Shown here in pieces: positions 1 through 5,906 of a stretch of 8,731 nt of DNA (positions within the stretch are counted from its first letter, which is position 1; every line of letters begins with the position of its first letter). This stretch comes from Deltaproteobacteria bacterium. Lineage in GTDB: Bacteria; Desulfobacterota; Desulfobacteria; Desulfobacterales; B30-G6. The notes under the pieces are model-generated. The model saw nothing but the letters and a program-made list of their open reading frames with translations. It made no database searches and was not told where the DNA came from. Location: contig QMMS01000193.1 in NCBI GenBank assembly GCA_003647375.1, forward strand, positions 1 to 8,731, read 5' to 3'. A program made the position numbers and the translations under genes.

Positions 1-363
1 ATTGATGCAGGTGGTGGCCAGCCTGACCCGCTTTTTGTCATCAATTTTCTCCAGAACCTCGACCTTGGCAGTCACCGTATCGTTGATGCGCACCGGGGCC
101 AGAAATTCGAGCGTCTGGCCCATGTAGATGGTTCCCGGCCCGGGGAGCTGCATACCGATGACCGCTGAAATGAAACTGGCGGTCAGCATGCCGTGGGCGA
201 TCCGGTTCTTGAAAAAGGTGCCCTGGGCATACACTTCATTGATATGGGCCGGGTTCAGGTCACCTGAAATGCCGGCATACATGTAAACATCCGCCTCGGA
301 GATGGTTTTTGAAAATTCAGAACTGTCCCCGACCTCGAGCTCATCAAATGTTCTGCCGATCAT
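1..363 (-). CDS. phaJ: PhaJ-like (R)-specific enoyl-CoA hydratase, MaoC hot-dog fold (C-terminus cut by window edge)
   Basis: Family role: hydration of trans-2-enoyl-CoA to (R)-3-hydroxyacyl-CoA, which links beta-oxidation to PHA synthesis in the cytoplasm. The 121 visible residues begin MIGRTFDELEVGD. The hydratase-2 motif SGDLNPAH lies at residues 33-40, so Asp35 and His40 have the same spacing as the catalytic Asp31/His36 pair of Aeromonas PhaJ. It is followed by IAHGML (55-60), the QLPGPG/YMGQ segment (72-83) and the PVRINDTV strand (90-97). PhaJ proteins are usually 135-150 residues, so roughly 15-30 C-terminal residues lie outside the window. The ATG at 363-361 overlaps the TGA of the upstream phasin gene as ATGA, which fixes the start and implies translational coupling. 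The phasin/phaR context supports a PHA role over a generic MaoC dehydratase. Chain-length specificity cannot be read from the sequence. Confidence 0.88.
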   Translation of the reverse strand, partial: MIGRTFDELEVGDSSEFSKTISEADVYMYAGISGDLNPAHINEVYAQGTFFKNRIAHGMLTASFISAVIGMQLPGPGTIYMGQTLEFLAPVRINDTVTAKVEVLEKIDDKKRVRLATTCIN

Positions 364-611
364 AGGTATCCCTCTACCTTTTTGAAGGCTTCATCCACGG
401 CCTTCTTATACTCTTCACGGCCCTTTTTAAAAGCTTCCACCCAATCCTTGACCGCTTTTTTCCCCTCTTCCGGCAGCCAATCCGCCTGGATTAAAAGGGT
501 GTTGGCCAGGGTTTCGTTCTGATCCTGCACCATTACCATGGCATTGAAGGCATTGTTGAAAGCGCCTTTGTTAAACTCCACCATCTGCTTGAACGCCTGT
601 TTCTGATCCAT
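360..611 (-). CDS. small phasin-like granule protein (83 aa), downstream paralog
   Basis: Phasins coat PHA granules and limit their coalescence. This 83-residue protein has no signal peptide and is predicted to be almost entirely amphipathic helix, rich in Lys, Glu, Ala and Phe. It carries the motif QADWLPEEGKKA at residues 42-53, then W57 and FKKG (61-64). It aligns without gaps to the upstream protein at 739-1011, which has QAPWGAEEGKKA at exactly the same positions. The start at 611 is chosen because AAAGGAGG lies just upstream; an in-frame start at 662 would add 17 residues with no ribosome site. The stop overlaps the phaJ start (ATGA). It is shorter than classical PhaP proteins (about 110-190 residues). 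The call rests on helix character, paralogy and the PHA neighbourhood. A PhaE-like synthase-subunit role is the main alternative. Confidence 0.78.
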   Translation of the reverse strand: MDQKQAFKQMVEFNKGAFNNAFNAMVMVQDQNETLANTLLIQADWLPEEGKKAVKDWVEAFKKGREEYKKAVDEAFKKVEGYL

Positions 612-712
612 TTTGTTCCTCCTTTCACCTGAGCAGACCAAAAAAATGTTTCTCTCGCCCACTTCATTAGAGACTGCTGAATGTGATTTTTATTAGATTA
701 CAGCAATATACG

Positions 713-731
713 CTCCCTGAAGCTCTGGGAG
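713..731 (-). other. weak hairpin between the two phasin genes
   Basis: CTCCC (713-717) and GGGAG (727-731) can form a 5-bp stem with a 9-nt loop just downstream of the first phasin stop codon. No uninterrupted U-run follows, so it is not a convincing terminator. It could act as a processing or mRNA-stabilising element that makes the first phasin more abundant than the downstream genes. Only the inverted repeat is observed. Confidence 0.25.
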
Positions 732-738
732 AGATATA

Positions 739-1011
739 TTATTTTGCGGATTTTGCAACTGCACAAAGCCCCTCGGCCTGTTTGAAACCCAAAGTCATGC
801 TCTCCTTGAACGCTTTGAGGCCTTTTTTCCGGTTGCCGCTCCACTGATTCATGGCTTTTTTGCCTTCCTCGGCCCCCCAGGGTGCCTGCTCCACCAACGA
901 CCCGGCTGTTTTTTCTCCATACTCCTGAAATTTTTCAAATAAATTTAAGCTACTGTTCAGAACCGTTTTGTTCCAGTCAAGTATTTGTTTGGCAAAATCT
1001 GTATTTTTCAT
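739..1011 (-). CDS. small phasin-like granule protein (90 aa), first gene of leftward PHA operon
   Basis: A 90-residue helical, lysine-rich protein with no membrane segment or signal peptide. The motif QAPWGAEEGKKA (42-53), W57, KKG (62-64) and the tail FKQAEG (76-81) are shared in register with the 83-residue protein at 360-611, so the pair arose by duplication. It differs by a longer Ala/Lys tail (CAVAKSAK), which resembles the Ala-Lys-rich ends common in phasins. The start is supported by AAAGGAG at 1018-1024, 6 nt from the ATG. It is the promoter-proximal gene, separated from its paralog by 127 nt, and the sigma70-like promoter at 1105-1132 lies upstream. The neighbouring phaR gene suggests repression when granule surface is lacking, as known for phasin genes in other Proteobacteria. 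Granule binding itself is inferred. Confidence 0.8.
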   Translation of the reverse strand: MKNTDFAKQILDWNKTVLNSSLNLFEKFQEYGEKTAGSLVEQAPWGAEEGKKAMNQWSGNRKKGLKAFKESMTLGFKQAEGLCAVAKSAK

Positions 1012-1050
1012 GGTATACTCCTTTATCTTTTATGGAAACATGATTTTCTG

Positions 1051-1078
1051 TTTTCCGGTTGCCTGCCTGCCCGGAAAA
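1051..1078 (-). promoter_or_regulatory. 8-bp inverted repeat in the phasin mRNA leader
   Basis: TTTTCCGG at 1051-1058 and CCGGAAAA at 1071-1078 are perfect inverted arms around a 12-nt loop made of TGCC/TGC repeats. If transcription starts near 1098 from the promoter at 1105-1132, this lies inside the 5' leader of the phasin mRNA, about 27 nt before its Shine-Dalgarno. It could be an RNA stem-loop affecting stability or translation, or a DNA site. TGC-rich sites are reported for PhaR in other bacteria, so a second PhaR contact is possible. It is not followed by a U-run as expected for a terminator. Confidence 0.4.
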
Positions 1079-1104
1079 GGGTTTCCCGAGCTGAATTACC
1101 CTCA

Positions 1105-1132
1105 AACATAGGCTCGAAATTCTGCTTGTCAA
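1105..1132 (-). promoter_or_regulatory. sigma70-type promoter of the leftward phasin operon
   Basis: Reading leftward there is a perfect -35 TTGACA (1132-1127), a 16-bp spacer and a -10 TATGTT (1110-1105). The transcription start would fall near 1098, giving a leader of about 85 nt to the phasin ATG at 1011. A perfect -35 box is rare by chance and fits a highly expressed granule coat protein. The half-site array at 1133-1156 directly abuts the upstream side of the -35 box. Confidence 0.6.
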
Positions 1133-1156
1133 CACAATGATTGTGCATTGCACAAT
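1133..1156. promoter_or_regulatory. candidate PhaR operator: overlapping palindromes of CACAAT/ATTGTG half-sites
   Basis: Three half-sites alternate: CACAAT (1133-1138), ATTGTG (1140-1145) and CACAAT (1151-1156). They form a 13-bp palindrome with a 1-bp centre (1133-1145) and a 17-bp palindrome with 8-bp arms ATTGTGCA/TGCACAAT around T1148 (1140-1156). The array abuts the -35 box of the phasin promoter and lies about 17 bp upstream of the proposed phaR -35. PhaR is encoded next door, and known PhaR sites are TGC/GCA-rich. The symmetry is observed. Assignment to PhaR is inference. Confidence 0.5.
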
Positions 1157-1172
1157 TTTTTATGGACCAAGG

Positions 1173-1200
1173 TTGTAATTTAATTTTCAATACATATTAT
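1173..1200 (+). promoter_or_regulatory. possible phaR promoter
   Basis: TTGTAA (1173-1178), a 16-bp spacer and TATTAT (1195-1200) match the sigma70 boxes at 4/6 and 5/6 positions, in a strongly AT-rich stretch upstream of phaR. The start would be near 1207, giving a leader of about 90 nt. In AT-rich DNA such matches are less telling than the opposing promoter. Confidence 0.4.
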
Positions 1201-1281
1201 AAACTTATAAATATTTCCTATCCAACTCAATGCCAGCGTTTTGCAGTGCTTATATTATTGGGCCGGGTTGGAGGCAACACC

Positions 1282-1320
1282 ATGGAGAAAAAAATTGTAT
1301 GGATGATAAAATCATATTGA
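1282..1320 (+). CDS. 12-codon upstream ORF overlapping the phaR start
   Basis: ATG at 1282 has a textbook Shine-Dalgarno, GGAGG at 1270-1274, spaced by 7 nt. It encodes only MEKKIVWMIKSY before TGA at 1318-1320. The phaR ATG at 1299 lies inside it in another frame, with only a distant GGAG (11 nt away). The mini-ORF could feed ribosomes to phaR by coupling or throttle its translation. Alternatively, the run of seven A residues at 1288-1294 may be a slippage site: a -1 shift there would join the first codons to the phaR frame. It might simply be chance. Confidence 0.35.
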   Translation: MEKKIVWMIKSY

Positions 1321-1799
1321 AAAAATACAGCAACCGGCGACTGTACGACACGCGCAACAGCTGTTATGTGACCCTGGAGGATGTTACCGGGCTGATAAAA
1401 TCCGGTAACCAGGTTGAAATAATCGACGCGGCCACCAAAGAGGACGTCACCGCCCTCATCCTGACCCAGGTCATCCTCGAGGAGGCCCGCAAGAAAAACA
1501 TCCTCCTCCCGGTGCCGGTGCTGCACCTCATTATCCAGCACGGTGACGGGGTGCTCAGTGATTTTTTCGACAAGTATTTCCAGAAAACCATTCAAAACTA
1601 CCTGGAATATAAAAAGGCCTTTGATGACCAATTCAGCAAGTGGCTGGAGGTGGGCACGGATATGGGCAAAGTGATGCCCAATATGATGGAAGGCCCGGCA
1701 ACCATGCAGTCCTTTATGCAGATGTTCATGCCGCCTCAAGGTAATACATCGGAAAACGAAAAGCCGACGGAAACTGAAAAGAAACCAACGGATCAATGA
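1299..1799 (+). CDS. phaR: PhaR-type polyhydroxyalkanoate synthesis repressor
   Basis: PhaR proteins bind DNA upstream of phasin genes and bind PHA granules, releasing repression as polymer forms. The 166-residue product starts MDDKIILKK. The N-terminal PHB_acc_N-type DNA-binding domain spans about residues 5-66: KKYSNRRLYDT (8-18), YVTLEDV (23-29), VEIIDAATKEDVT (39-51) and ILEEAR (59-64). The second part (about 68-145) is helical and Met/Phe-rich, matching the granule-sensing PHB_acc region. The last 20 residues are a polar Glu/Lys/Thr tail. The ATG at 1299 is chosen because about 8 residues precede the KKY motif, as in the family; an extension to 1230 adds unlike sequence. Its own Shine-Dalgarno is weak (see the mini-ORF at 1282). 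The DUF3141 gene follows 59 nt downstream on the same strand. Confidence 0.9.
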   Translation: MDDKIILKKYSNRRLYDTRNSCYVTLEDVTGLIKSGNQVEIIDAATKEDVTALILTQVILEEARKKNILLPVPVLHLIIQHGDGVLSDFFDKYFQKTIQNYLEYKKAFDDQFSKWLEVGTDMGKVMPNMMEGPATMQSFMQMFMPPQGNTSENEKPTETEKKPTDQ

Positions 1800-1806
1800 A
1801 GACCCA

Positions 1807-1839
1807 ATTCCGGAATGCGGATTGCGGAATGGGGGATTG
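1807..1839. repeat. short tandem heptamer repeat plus palindrome between phaR and the DUF3141 gene
   Basis: ATTCCGGAAT at 1807-1816 is a perfect 10-bp palindrome. It runs into heptamers of the form CGGAATG (1811), CGGATTG (1818) and CGGAATG (1825), then after one extra G a GGGATTG copy (1833-1839). The array sits in the 59-nt gap between the two genes and ends 9 nt before the GAGGTGAT ribosome site. It may be a dispersed genomic low-complexity element or a regulatory site; the window alone cannot tell. Confidence 0.45.
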
Positions 1840-1858
1840 AAGCAAAACGAGGTGATAG

Positions 1859-4060
1859 ATGACCACAACAACCGACAACTCACCTGAAAAATATAATGAT
1901 ATTCTCAGCTGGACGAACGACGCCCTGGCCTATGGCACCGACTTCTGGCAGCGCAGCCTCATCTACATGGATATTTTACGAAAACGTGGCAACAACTATC
2001 TGGAGCACAACCGGCAGGGCATGCCGCCGGTGTTGAATTTTGACTATGACATCCTCCTTGACGGGCAGGACCTGCAGCCGTCAACCAATTACAAACTGGC
2101 CCGTATCCGTGACCGTCGCAAATCAGACGATTTGAATCAGCACCCGGGCACGGAAAACCGCCGGCTGCCGAAAAACGCCCTCAATGCATCGACTGTCAAA
2201 CGGCCTGTGATAATTCTCGACCCGCGTGCCGGCGGCGGACCGGGCATCGGGGGGTTCAAGCAGGATTCCCAAATAGGCATGGCCCTCAACCAGGGGCACC
2301 CGGTCTATTTCGTCCTGTTTACACCGGACCCGGTTCCCGGGCAGACGCTGCCGGATGCGCAGAAAACCCTATCGCGATTTGTGGAAAAGGTCACGGAACA
2401 ACATCCCAAAGCCCGCAAGCCGATCATCATCGGCAACTGCCAGGCCGGTTGGGCCGTCGCCATACTGGGGGCCCTGCATCCCGACAAAGTGGGCCCCGTC
2501 ATTCTAAACGGCGCGCCCCTTTCTTTCTGGGCCGGCGTGGCCGGTAAAAACCCCATGCGCTACAAAGGCGGTTGGACCGGCGGGGTGTGGATGGCGAGCC
2601 TCTGGAGTGATCTCGGCAACGGCATGTTCGACGGTGCCAACCTGCTGGCGGGGTTCGAAGACCTCAATCTTTCCAGGACCCTGTGGGACAAGCAGTACCA
2701 TTTGTGGGCCAATATCGACGCCGAGGAAGAACGCTACCTCGAATTTGAAAAATGGTGGAATGGATTTTTCAAACTGACCGGCGAAGAGATTCATTTTATC
2801 GTGGACGAGCTGTTTGTCGGCAACCGGCTTGAAAATGGCAGGATCAAGATGCACAACCAGGACATCGACCTTAAAAACCTTCAGGGTCCCGTGTTTGTGT
2901 TTGCTTCCCAGGGGGACAATATCACCCCGCCCCAGCAGGCCCTGAACTGGATTCCCGCAACCTGGAAATCAGTGGATGAAATCCGCCGGCAGAAACGGGT
3001 CATCATCTACATGGTGCATGAAACCATCGGGCACCTGGGAATCTTTGTTTCCGGCCCGGTCTCCAGAAAAGAGCACAAGGAAATGATATCCAGTATCGAC
3101 CAGGCAGATTTGCTCGCCCCCGGCCTTTATGAAATGATCATTGAGGAGAATGGGGAAGAAGGCGGCGAAAACAACTTGCACGACGTCCGCTTTGAGGCGC
3201 GTGACATGGCTGACATCCAGGCTCTGGACGACGATGTGGATGACAGATTTTCGTTTGCCGCGGTTTCAGCACTTTCCAATGCCAACAACGATTTCTACCG
3301 GCTGTTTGTGCGCCCCTTTGTGCGGGCCTTTGTAAACGAGGCTTCGGCCGAAGCCATTCGTCAGATCCACCCCCTAAGGGTTACCAAATACATGTTTTCC
3401 GATCTCAGCCCCTGGATGGCGCCGTTTGAACCCCTGGCTGAAGAGGCTCGCAAAAACCGCAGCAAGGTAGCTGAAGACAATCCCTTTGTTGCTGTCGAGA
3501 AAAAAATATCAGACAGCATCAGCAACACCCTCGATTTAGTACGGGAGGCCAGAGACCTGTCCCAGGAGCTGTGGTTTCAGTCTGTTTTCGGCAACCCGTG
3601 GCTGAAGCACTGGTTCAACGACGAAAAGGCCGATAAAAGTGCGGAACAAGGGTCCTGCAAAGGAGAGTGGCTGGAAGAGATGGAGCGCGGCGGGTTTGCG
3701 GAAGGCGTTGTGCGCATGGTGAGCGCCCTGGCCCACGCCGGCGGCAGCACTGACCGAAGCGTGCTCAAGGCCTTTCGGGATATTTCCGGTAAGGACGAGC
3801 GCTTGAACAAACTGGTATCAGCCGAATTGGACCAAGCGGTTAAAAAACAGGCCTGTATGCTCGCCAATGACCCGGAGCGGGCCATAAAGACCCTGACGGC
3901 CCTGTTGCCGGATCCTTCCGACCGCCGGGCGGCCCTGGCCATTGCCCGGGGCATCTTCCCCAAAGGCAAAGCACTGGAACCGGTCGTGCAGAAGCGTTGG
4001 GAGGCGATTCAGGAAGTCCTGAATATTTCACGCCCATCATCCGCAGATTCAACCGAGTGA
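1859..4060 (+). CDS. DUF3141 protein: PHA-synthase-like alpha/beta hydrolase with long helical C-terminus
   Basis: A 733-residue, probably granule-associated enzyme. Residues 16-50 form an N-terminal helical segment (TDFWQRSLIYMDILRKRGN) typical of DUF3141. The alpha/beta-hydrolase core spans about 115-400: strand VIILDPRAGGG (117-127), nucleophile elbow GNCQAGW with Cys194 (192-198), acid Asp353 in QGDNITPP (351-358), and His392 in GHLGIFVSG (391-399). The Cys-Asp-His order and the DNI and GH motifs parallel class I/III PHA synthases, though the lipase box is GxCxAG rather than GxCxGG. Residues 440-733 are mostly helical; about 612-720 recall TerB-like helical domains (tentative). The start has GAGGTGAT at 1849-1856. 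No phaC is visible, so polymer synthase is the favoured role. An intracellular depolymerase or thioesterase is the alternative, since Ralstonia PhaZ also uses Cys. Family placement is strong; the reaction is inferred. Confidence 0.85.
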   Translation: MTTTTDNSPEKYNDILSWTNDALAYGTDFWQRSLIYMDILRKRGNNYLEHNRQGMPPVLNFDYDILLDGQDLQPSTNYKLARIRDRRKSDDLNQHPGTENRRLPKNALNASTVKRPVIILDPRAGGGPGIGGFKQDSQIGMALNQGHPVYFVLFTPDPVPGQTLPDAQKTLSRFVEKVTEQHPKARKPIIIGNCQAGWAVAILGALHPDKVGPVILNGAPLSFWAGVAGKNPMRYKGGWTGGVWMASLWSDLGNGMFDGANLLAGFEDLNLSRTLWDKQYHLWANIDAEEERYLEFEKWWNGFFKLTGEEIHFIVDELFVGNRLENGRIKMHNQDIDLKNLQGPVFVFASQGDNITPPQQALNWIPATWKSVDEIRRQKRVIIYMVHETIGHLGIFVSGPVSRKEHKEMISSIDQADLLAPGLYEMIIEENGEEGGENNLHDVRFEARDMADIQALDDDVDDRFSFAAVSALSNANNDFYRLFVRPFVRAFVNEASAEAIRQIHPLRVTKYMFSDLSPWMAPFEPLAEEARKNRSKVAEDNPFVAVEKKISDSISNTLDLVREARDLSQELWFQSVFGNPWLKHWFNDEKADKSAEQGSCKGEWLEEMERGGFAEGVVRMVSALAHAGGSTDRSVLKAFRDISGKDERLNKLVSAELDQAVKKQACMLANDPERAIKTLTALLPDPSDRRAALAIARGIFPKGKALEPVVQKRWEAIQEVLNISRPSSADSTE

Positions 4061-4083
4061 TTAGTTCCCTTTAGTTTCGCCGG

Positions 4084-5199
4084 CTAGGCTGATGGCTGGT
4101 CACGCATTCGTTTCACTATGTCGTCCATGGCGATTTGGGCACCCCGAACGGCGGTAAAAATTAGATTGGGATGTTTCACTTCCTGAAAACTGCCTTTTTC
4201 CTCAACCACTATATGCGAGGGACTGATAGCGCCGCCAATGGCATAGATGCCTTTGATACTGGTCTGGCAGTTGGCATCCAGCAGAATCAGCCTGGCACCT
4301 TCTCTGCCGATACGACAAATCCCTTCGGTGCAGGTAATCATCTGGAGTCTCAGCTGCTCATAAATAGGGGCCGGTCCCTGGGTTCCGATACAGGCGATCA
4401 CGTGCTTCATGGGAAAACTCATGCCCTGCTGCAATTCTACGCCCTTTCCCAGCGGAATCTCACTGGTCTGGATCAACAGCCGGTCAACGCCTTCCTCATC
4501 GACCTCGCCGATTTTGGGGATGGCCCTCAGCAGGATTTTGATGTTACCGCCCAAAAGAATTTCCTCGCCTAAATCGCGGGCTACTTCTTTGTTAACCTTA
4601 AATTGTTCTTTACGGTGACCCCAGTAAATGGGTGTTTGGTCCCCGGCATCACGTTTGGCCTTGGAAAGTGTCGAGACGACATCCGCGGCGGCGTTGCCGC
4701 CTCCCAGCACAAGGGTTGGTGCTCCGATGTGCTCCTCGGTGTTGTCCAGTTTCCGGGCAATCGTCTTGGCTTCCCCGTATACACCCAGATCGATGGGAAT
4801 ATTGCTGCCAAAGGCGAGAACCACGTTCCGGGCAGCATACCGATTACCCTTGGTTAGGATGGTAAAACCGTCCTTTTCCATGGCGATGTCTTGAAACTCT
4901 TCATTGAAGGCGATGTCGATTCCGTGTTGCGCCACACATGCGTCTATTTTAGCCACATACTCCTCCACCGGCTCGTTGGAGGCACTTGGTTCGAGGTCTG
5001 TAATCGGAAACGGGCCTTTGCTGTTTTTGGGGATGGTGGGGTAAACTTTCTTGCCGCGCGGGTAAGAGTCTACAATCCCCTGAAATACATTCTGCCCTTT
5101 TTCCAGAAGCACATACGACAAGCCGGATGCAACTGCCTTGATGGCGCAACCAAGCCCCCCCGGGCCGGCGCCAATAATTACAACGTCATAAATCTGCAT
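4084..5199 (-). CDS. FAD/NAD(P)-dependent oxidoreductase, YpdA/thioredoxin-reductase-like without CxxC
   Basis: A 371-residue two-dinucleotide-binding flavoprotein. With the start at 5199, the N-terminal FAD Rossmann motif GAGPGG is at residues 10-15. The acidic end of the second strand (LEK) follows at about 32-34. The NAD(P) Rossmann motif LGGGNAAADV lies at about 165-174. A C-terminal FAD-contact segment GIYAIGGA lies near 317-324. There is no CxxC redox pair, so it is not a standard thioredoxin reductase; ferredoxin-NADP reductase, bacillithiol-reductase-like YpdA or flavin-monooxygenase-like activity are possible. ATG 5199 is preferred over GTG 5205 because GGAAG (5209-5213) is 9 nt from the ATG but only 3 nt from the GTG. 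The gene is convergent with the DUF3141 gene (23-nt gap, no clear terminator) and has its own promoter. Partner and substrate are unknown. Confidence 0.8.
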   Translation of the reverse strand: MQIYDVVIIGAGPGGLGCAIKAVASGLSYVLLEKGQNVFQGIVDSYPRGKKVYPTIPKNSKGPFPITDLEPSASNEPVEEYVAKIDACVAQHGIDIAFNEEFQDIAMEKDGFTILTKGNRYAARNVVLAFGSNIPIDLGVYGEAKTIARKLDNTEEHIGAPTLVLGGGNAAADVVSTLSKAKRDAGDQTPIYWGHRKEQFKVNKEVARDLGEEILLGGNIKILLRAIPKIGEVDEEGVDRLLIQTSEIPLGKGVELQQGMSFPMKHVIACIGTQGPAPIYEQLRLQMITCTEGICRIGREGARLILLDANCQTSIKGIYAIGGAISPSHIVVEEKGSFQEVKHPNLIFTAVRGAQIAMDDIVKRMRDQPSA

Positions 5200-5230
5200 A
5201 ATCACACACTTCCGTTAAAATTACAGAAGA

Positions 5231-5259
5231 AACATATATGATTTAGAAGGGGTGGTCAA
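5231..5259 (-). promoter_or_regulatory. possible sigma70 promoter for the flavoprotein gene
   Basis: Reading leftward: TTGACC (5259-5254), a 17-bp spacer and TATGTT (5236-5231). The -10 box is identical to that proposed for the phasin promoter. The start would fall near 5224, leaving a leader of about 25 nt to the ATG at 5199. It makes the flavoprotein gene separable from the isochorismatase gene upstream. Confidence 0.45.
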
Positions 5260-5299
5260 TAAATGGGATTTTTTAACATCAGGAGGCTGGGCGAGCCAA

Positions 5300-5839
5300 T
5301 CACTTCACAATCTTGAGAATCTTTTTGAACTGCTCTCCCTCTGCCACTTTAAGTAGCTCAAATAAAGCGGTTTCGACACTCGTCAAACTGACGCCGGAAT
5401 CTCTCATCCTCAGCAAACCGATTTTCTTGTTCTCTATGCTTCTTGAAGATACAGCATCAGTCACAACTTGAACCTCATACCCCATATCCACAAGGTCTGC
5501 TGCTGTTTGATATACGCAGACGTGTGCCTCGATACCCGCAATCAGCACCTGTTTGCGATGCAGCGCATTCAACGATCGTACAAAATGATCATTCCGACAA
5601 CTACTAAAGCTCATTTTGCTGATAGACTGAATGTTGGATAAAATATCTGCAATTTCAGGGATTGTCGGCCCCAAACCCTGAGGGTTCTGCTCTACCCAGA
5701 GAATAGGAATTCCTAAAACCTGAATGCCTTTAATAAGTTTTTGAACATTTTTAAACAGAAGTTCCTTCCCCTGCATCGCGTGTGCTAAGTTCCCCTGAAT
5801 ATCAACAATTAACAAGGAGGTTCTTTCAATTTGAAGCAT
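5300..5839 (-). CDS. isochorismatase-family cysteine hydrolase
   Basis: A 179-residue cytoplasmic hydrolase of the usual length for the YcaC-like single-domain isochorismatase fold. The catalytic triad of the family is visible: Asp13 in LLIVDIQGN (9-17), Lys75 in SISKMSFSS (72-80) and Cys108 in GIEAHVCVYQT (102-112). The segment IEAHVCV also contains the conserved cis-peptide region. Members hydrolyse amides, isochorismate or other small substrates, and the substrate cannot be predicted here: no siderophore or nicotinamide genes are nearby. AGGGA at 5847-5851 sits 7 nt before the ATG at 5839. It lies 67 nt downstream of the patatin gene on the same strand, so the two are probably co-transcribed. 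It ends in a Lys-rich tail. Confidence 0.88.
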   Translation of the reverse strand: MLQIERTSLLIVDIQGNLAHAMQGKELLFKNVQKLIKGIQVLGIPILWVEQNPQGLGPTIPEIADILSNIQSISKMSFSSCRNDHFVRSLNALHRKQVLIAGIEAHVCVYQTAADLVDMGYEVQVVTDAVSSRSIENKKIGLLRMRDSGVSLTSVETALFELLKVAEGEQFKKILKIVK

Positions 5840-5906
5840 ATTTTATTCCCTAATAATTCTGCTCGTAGTATGTGCGCGGTTTGAGACCAGCATAAGAAAG
5901 TCCTTT

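Noticed and set aside
746..766. TGCACAA half-site inside the first phasin gene
   Set aside because: It matches only one arm of the operator palindrome and lies in coding sequence for the C-terminal tail.
1227..1883. 218-codon leftward open frame opposite phaR
   Set aside because: It is a shadow of phaR. The plus-strand product is clearly a PhaR family member, and the antisense product has no motif.
3577..3969. 130-codon leftward frame opposite the 3' part of the DUF3141 gene
   Set aside because: It is antisense to a well-supported long gene, has biased Ser/Arg/Ala composition and has no ribosome site.
4061..4083. Search for a bidirectional terminator between the convergent DUF3141 and flavoprotein genes
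   Set aside because: The 23-nt gap and its flanks show no stem followed by a T-run.
4171..4572. 133-codon rightward frame opposite the flavoprotein gene
   Set aside because: It is a shadow of the flavoprotein, whose two Rossmann motifs establish the true frame.
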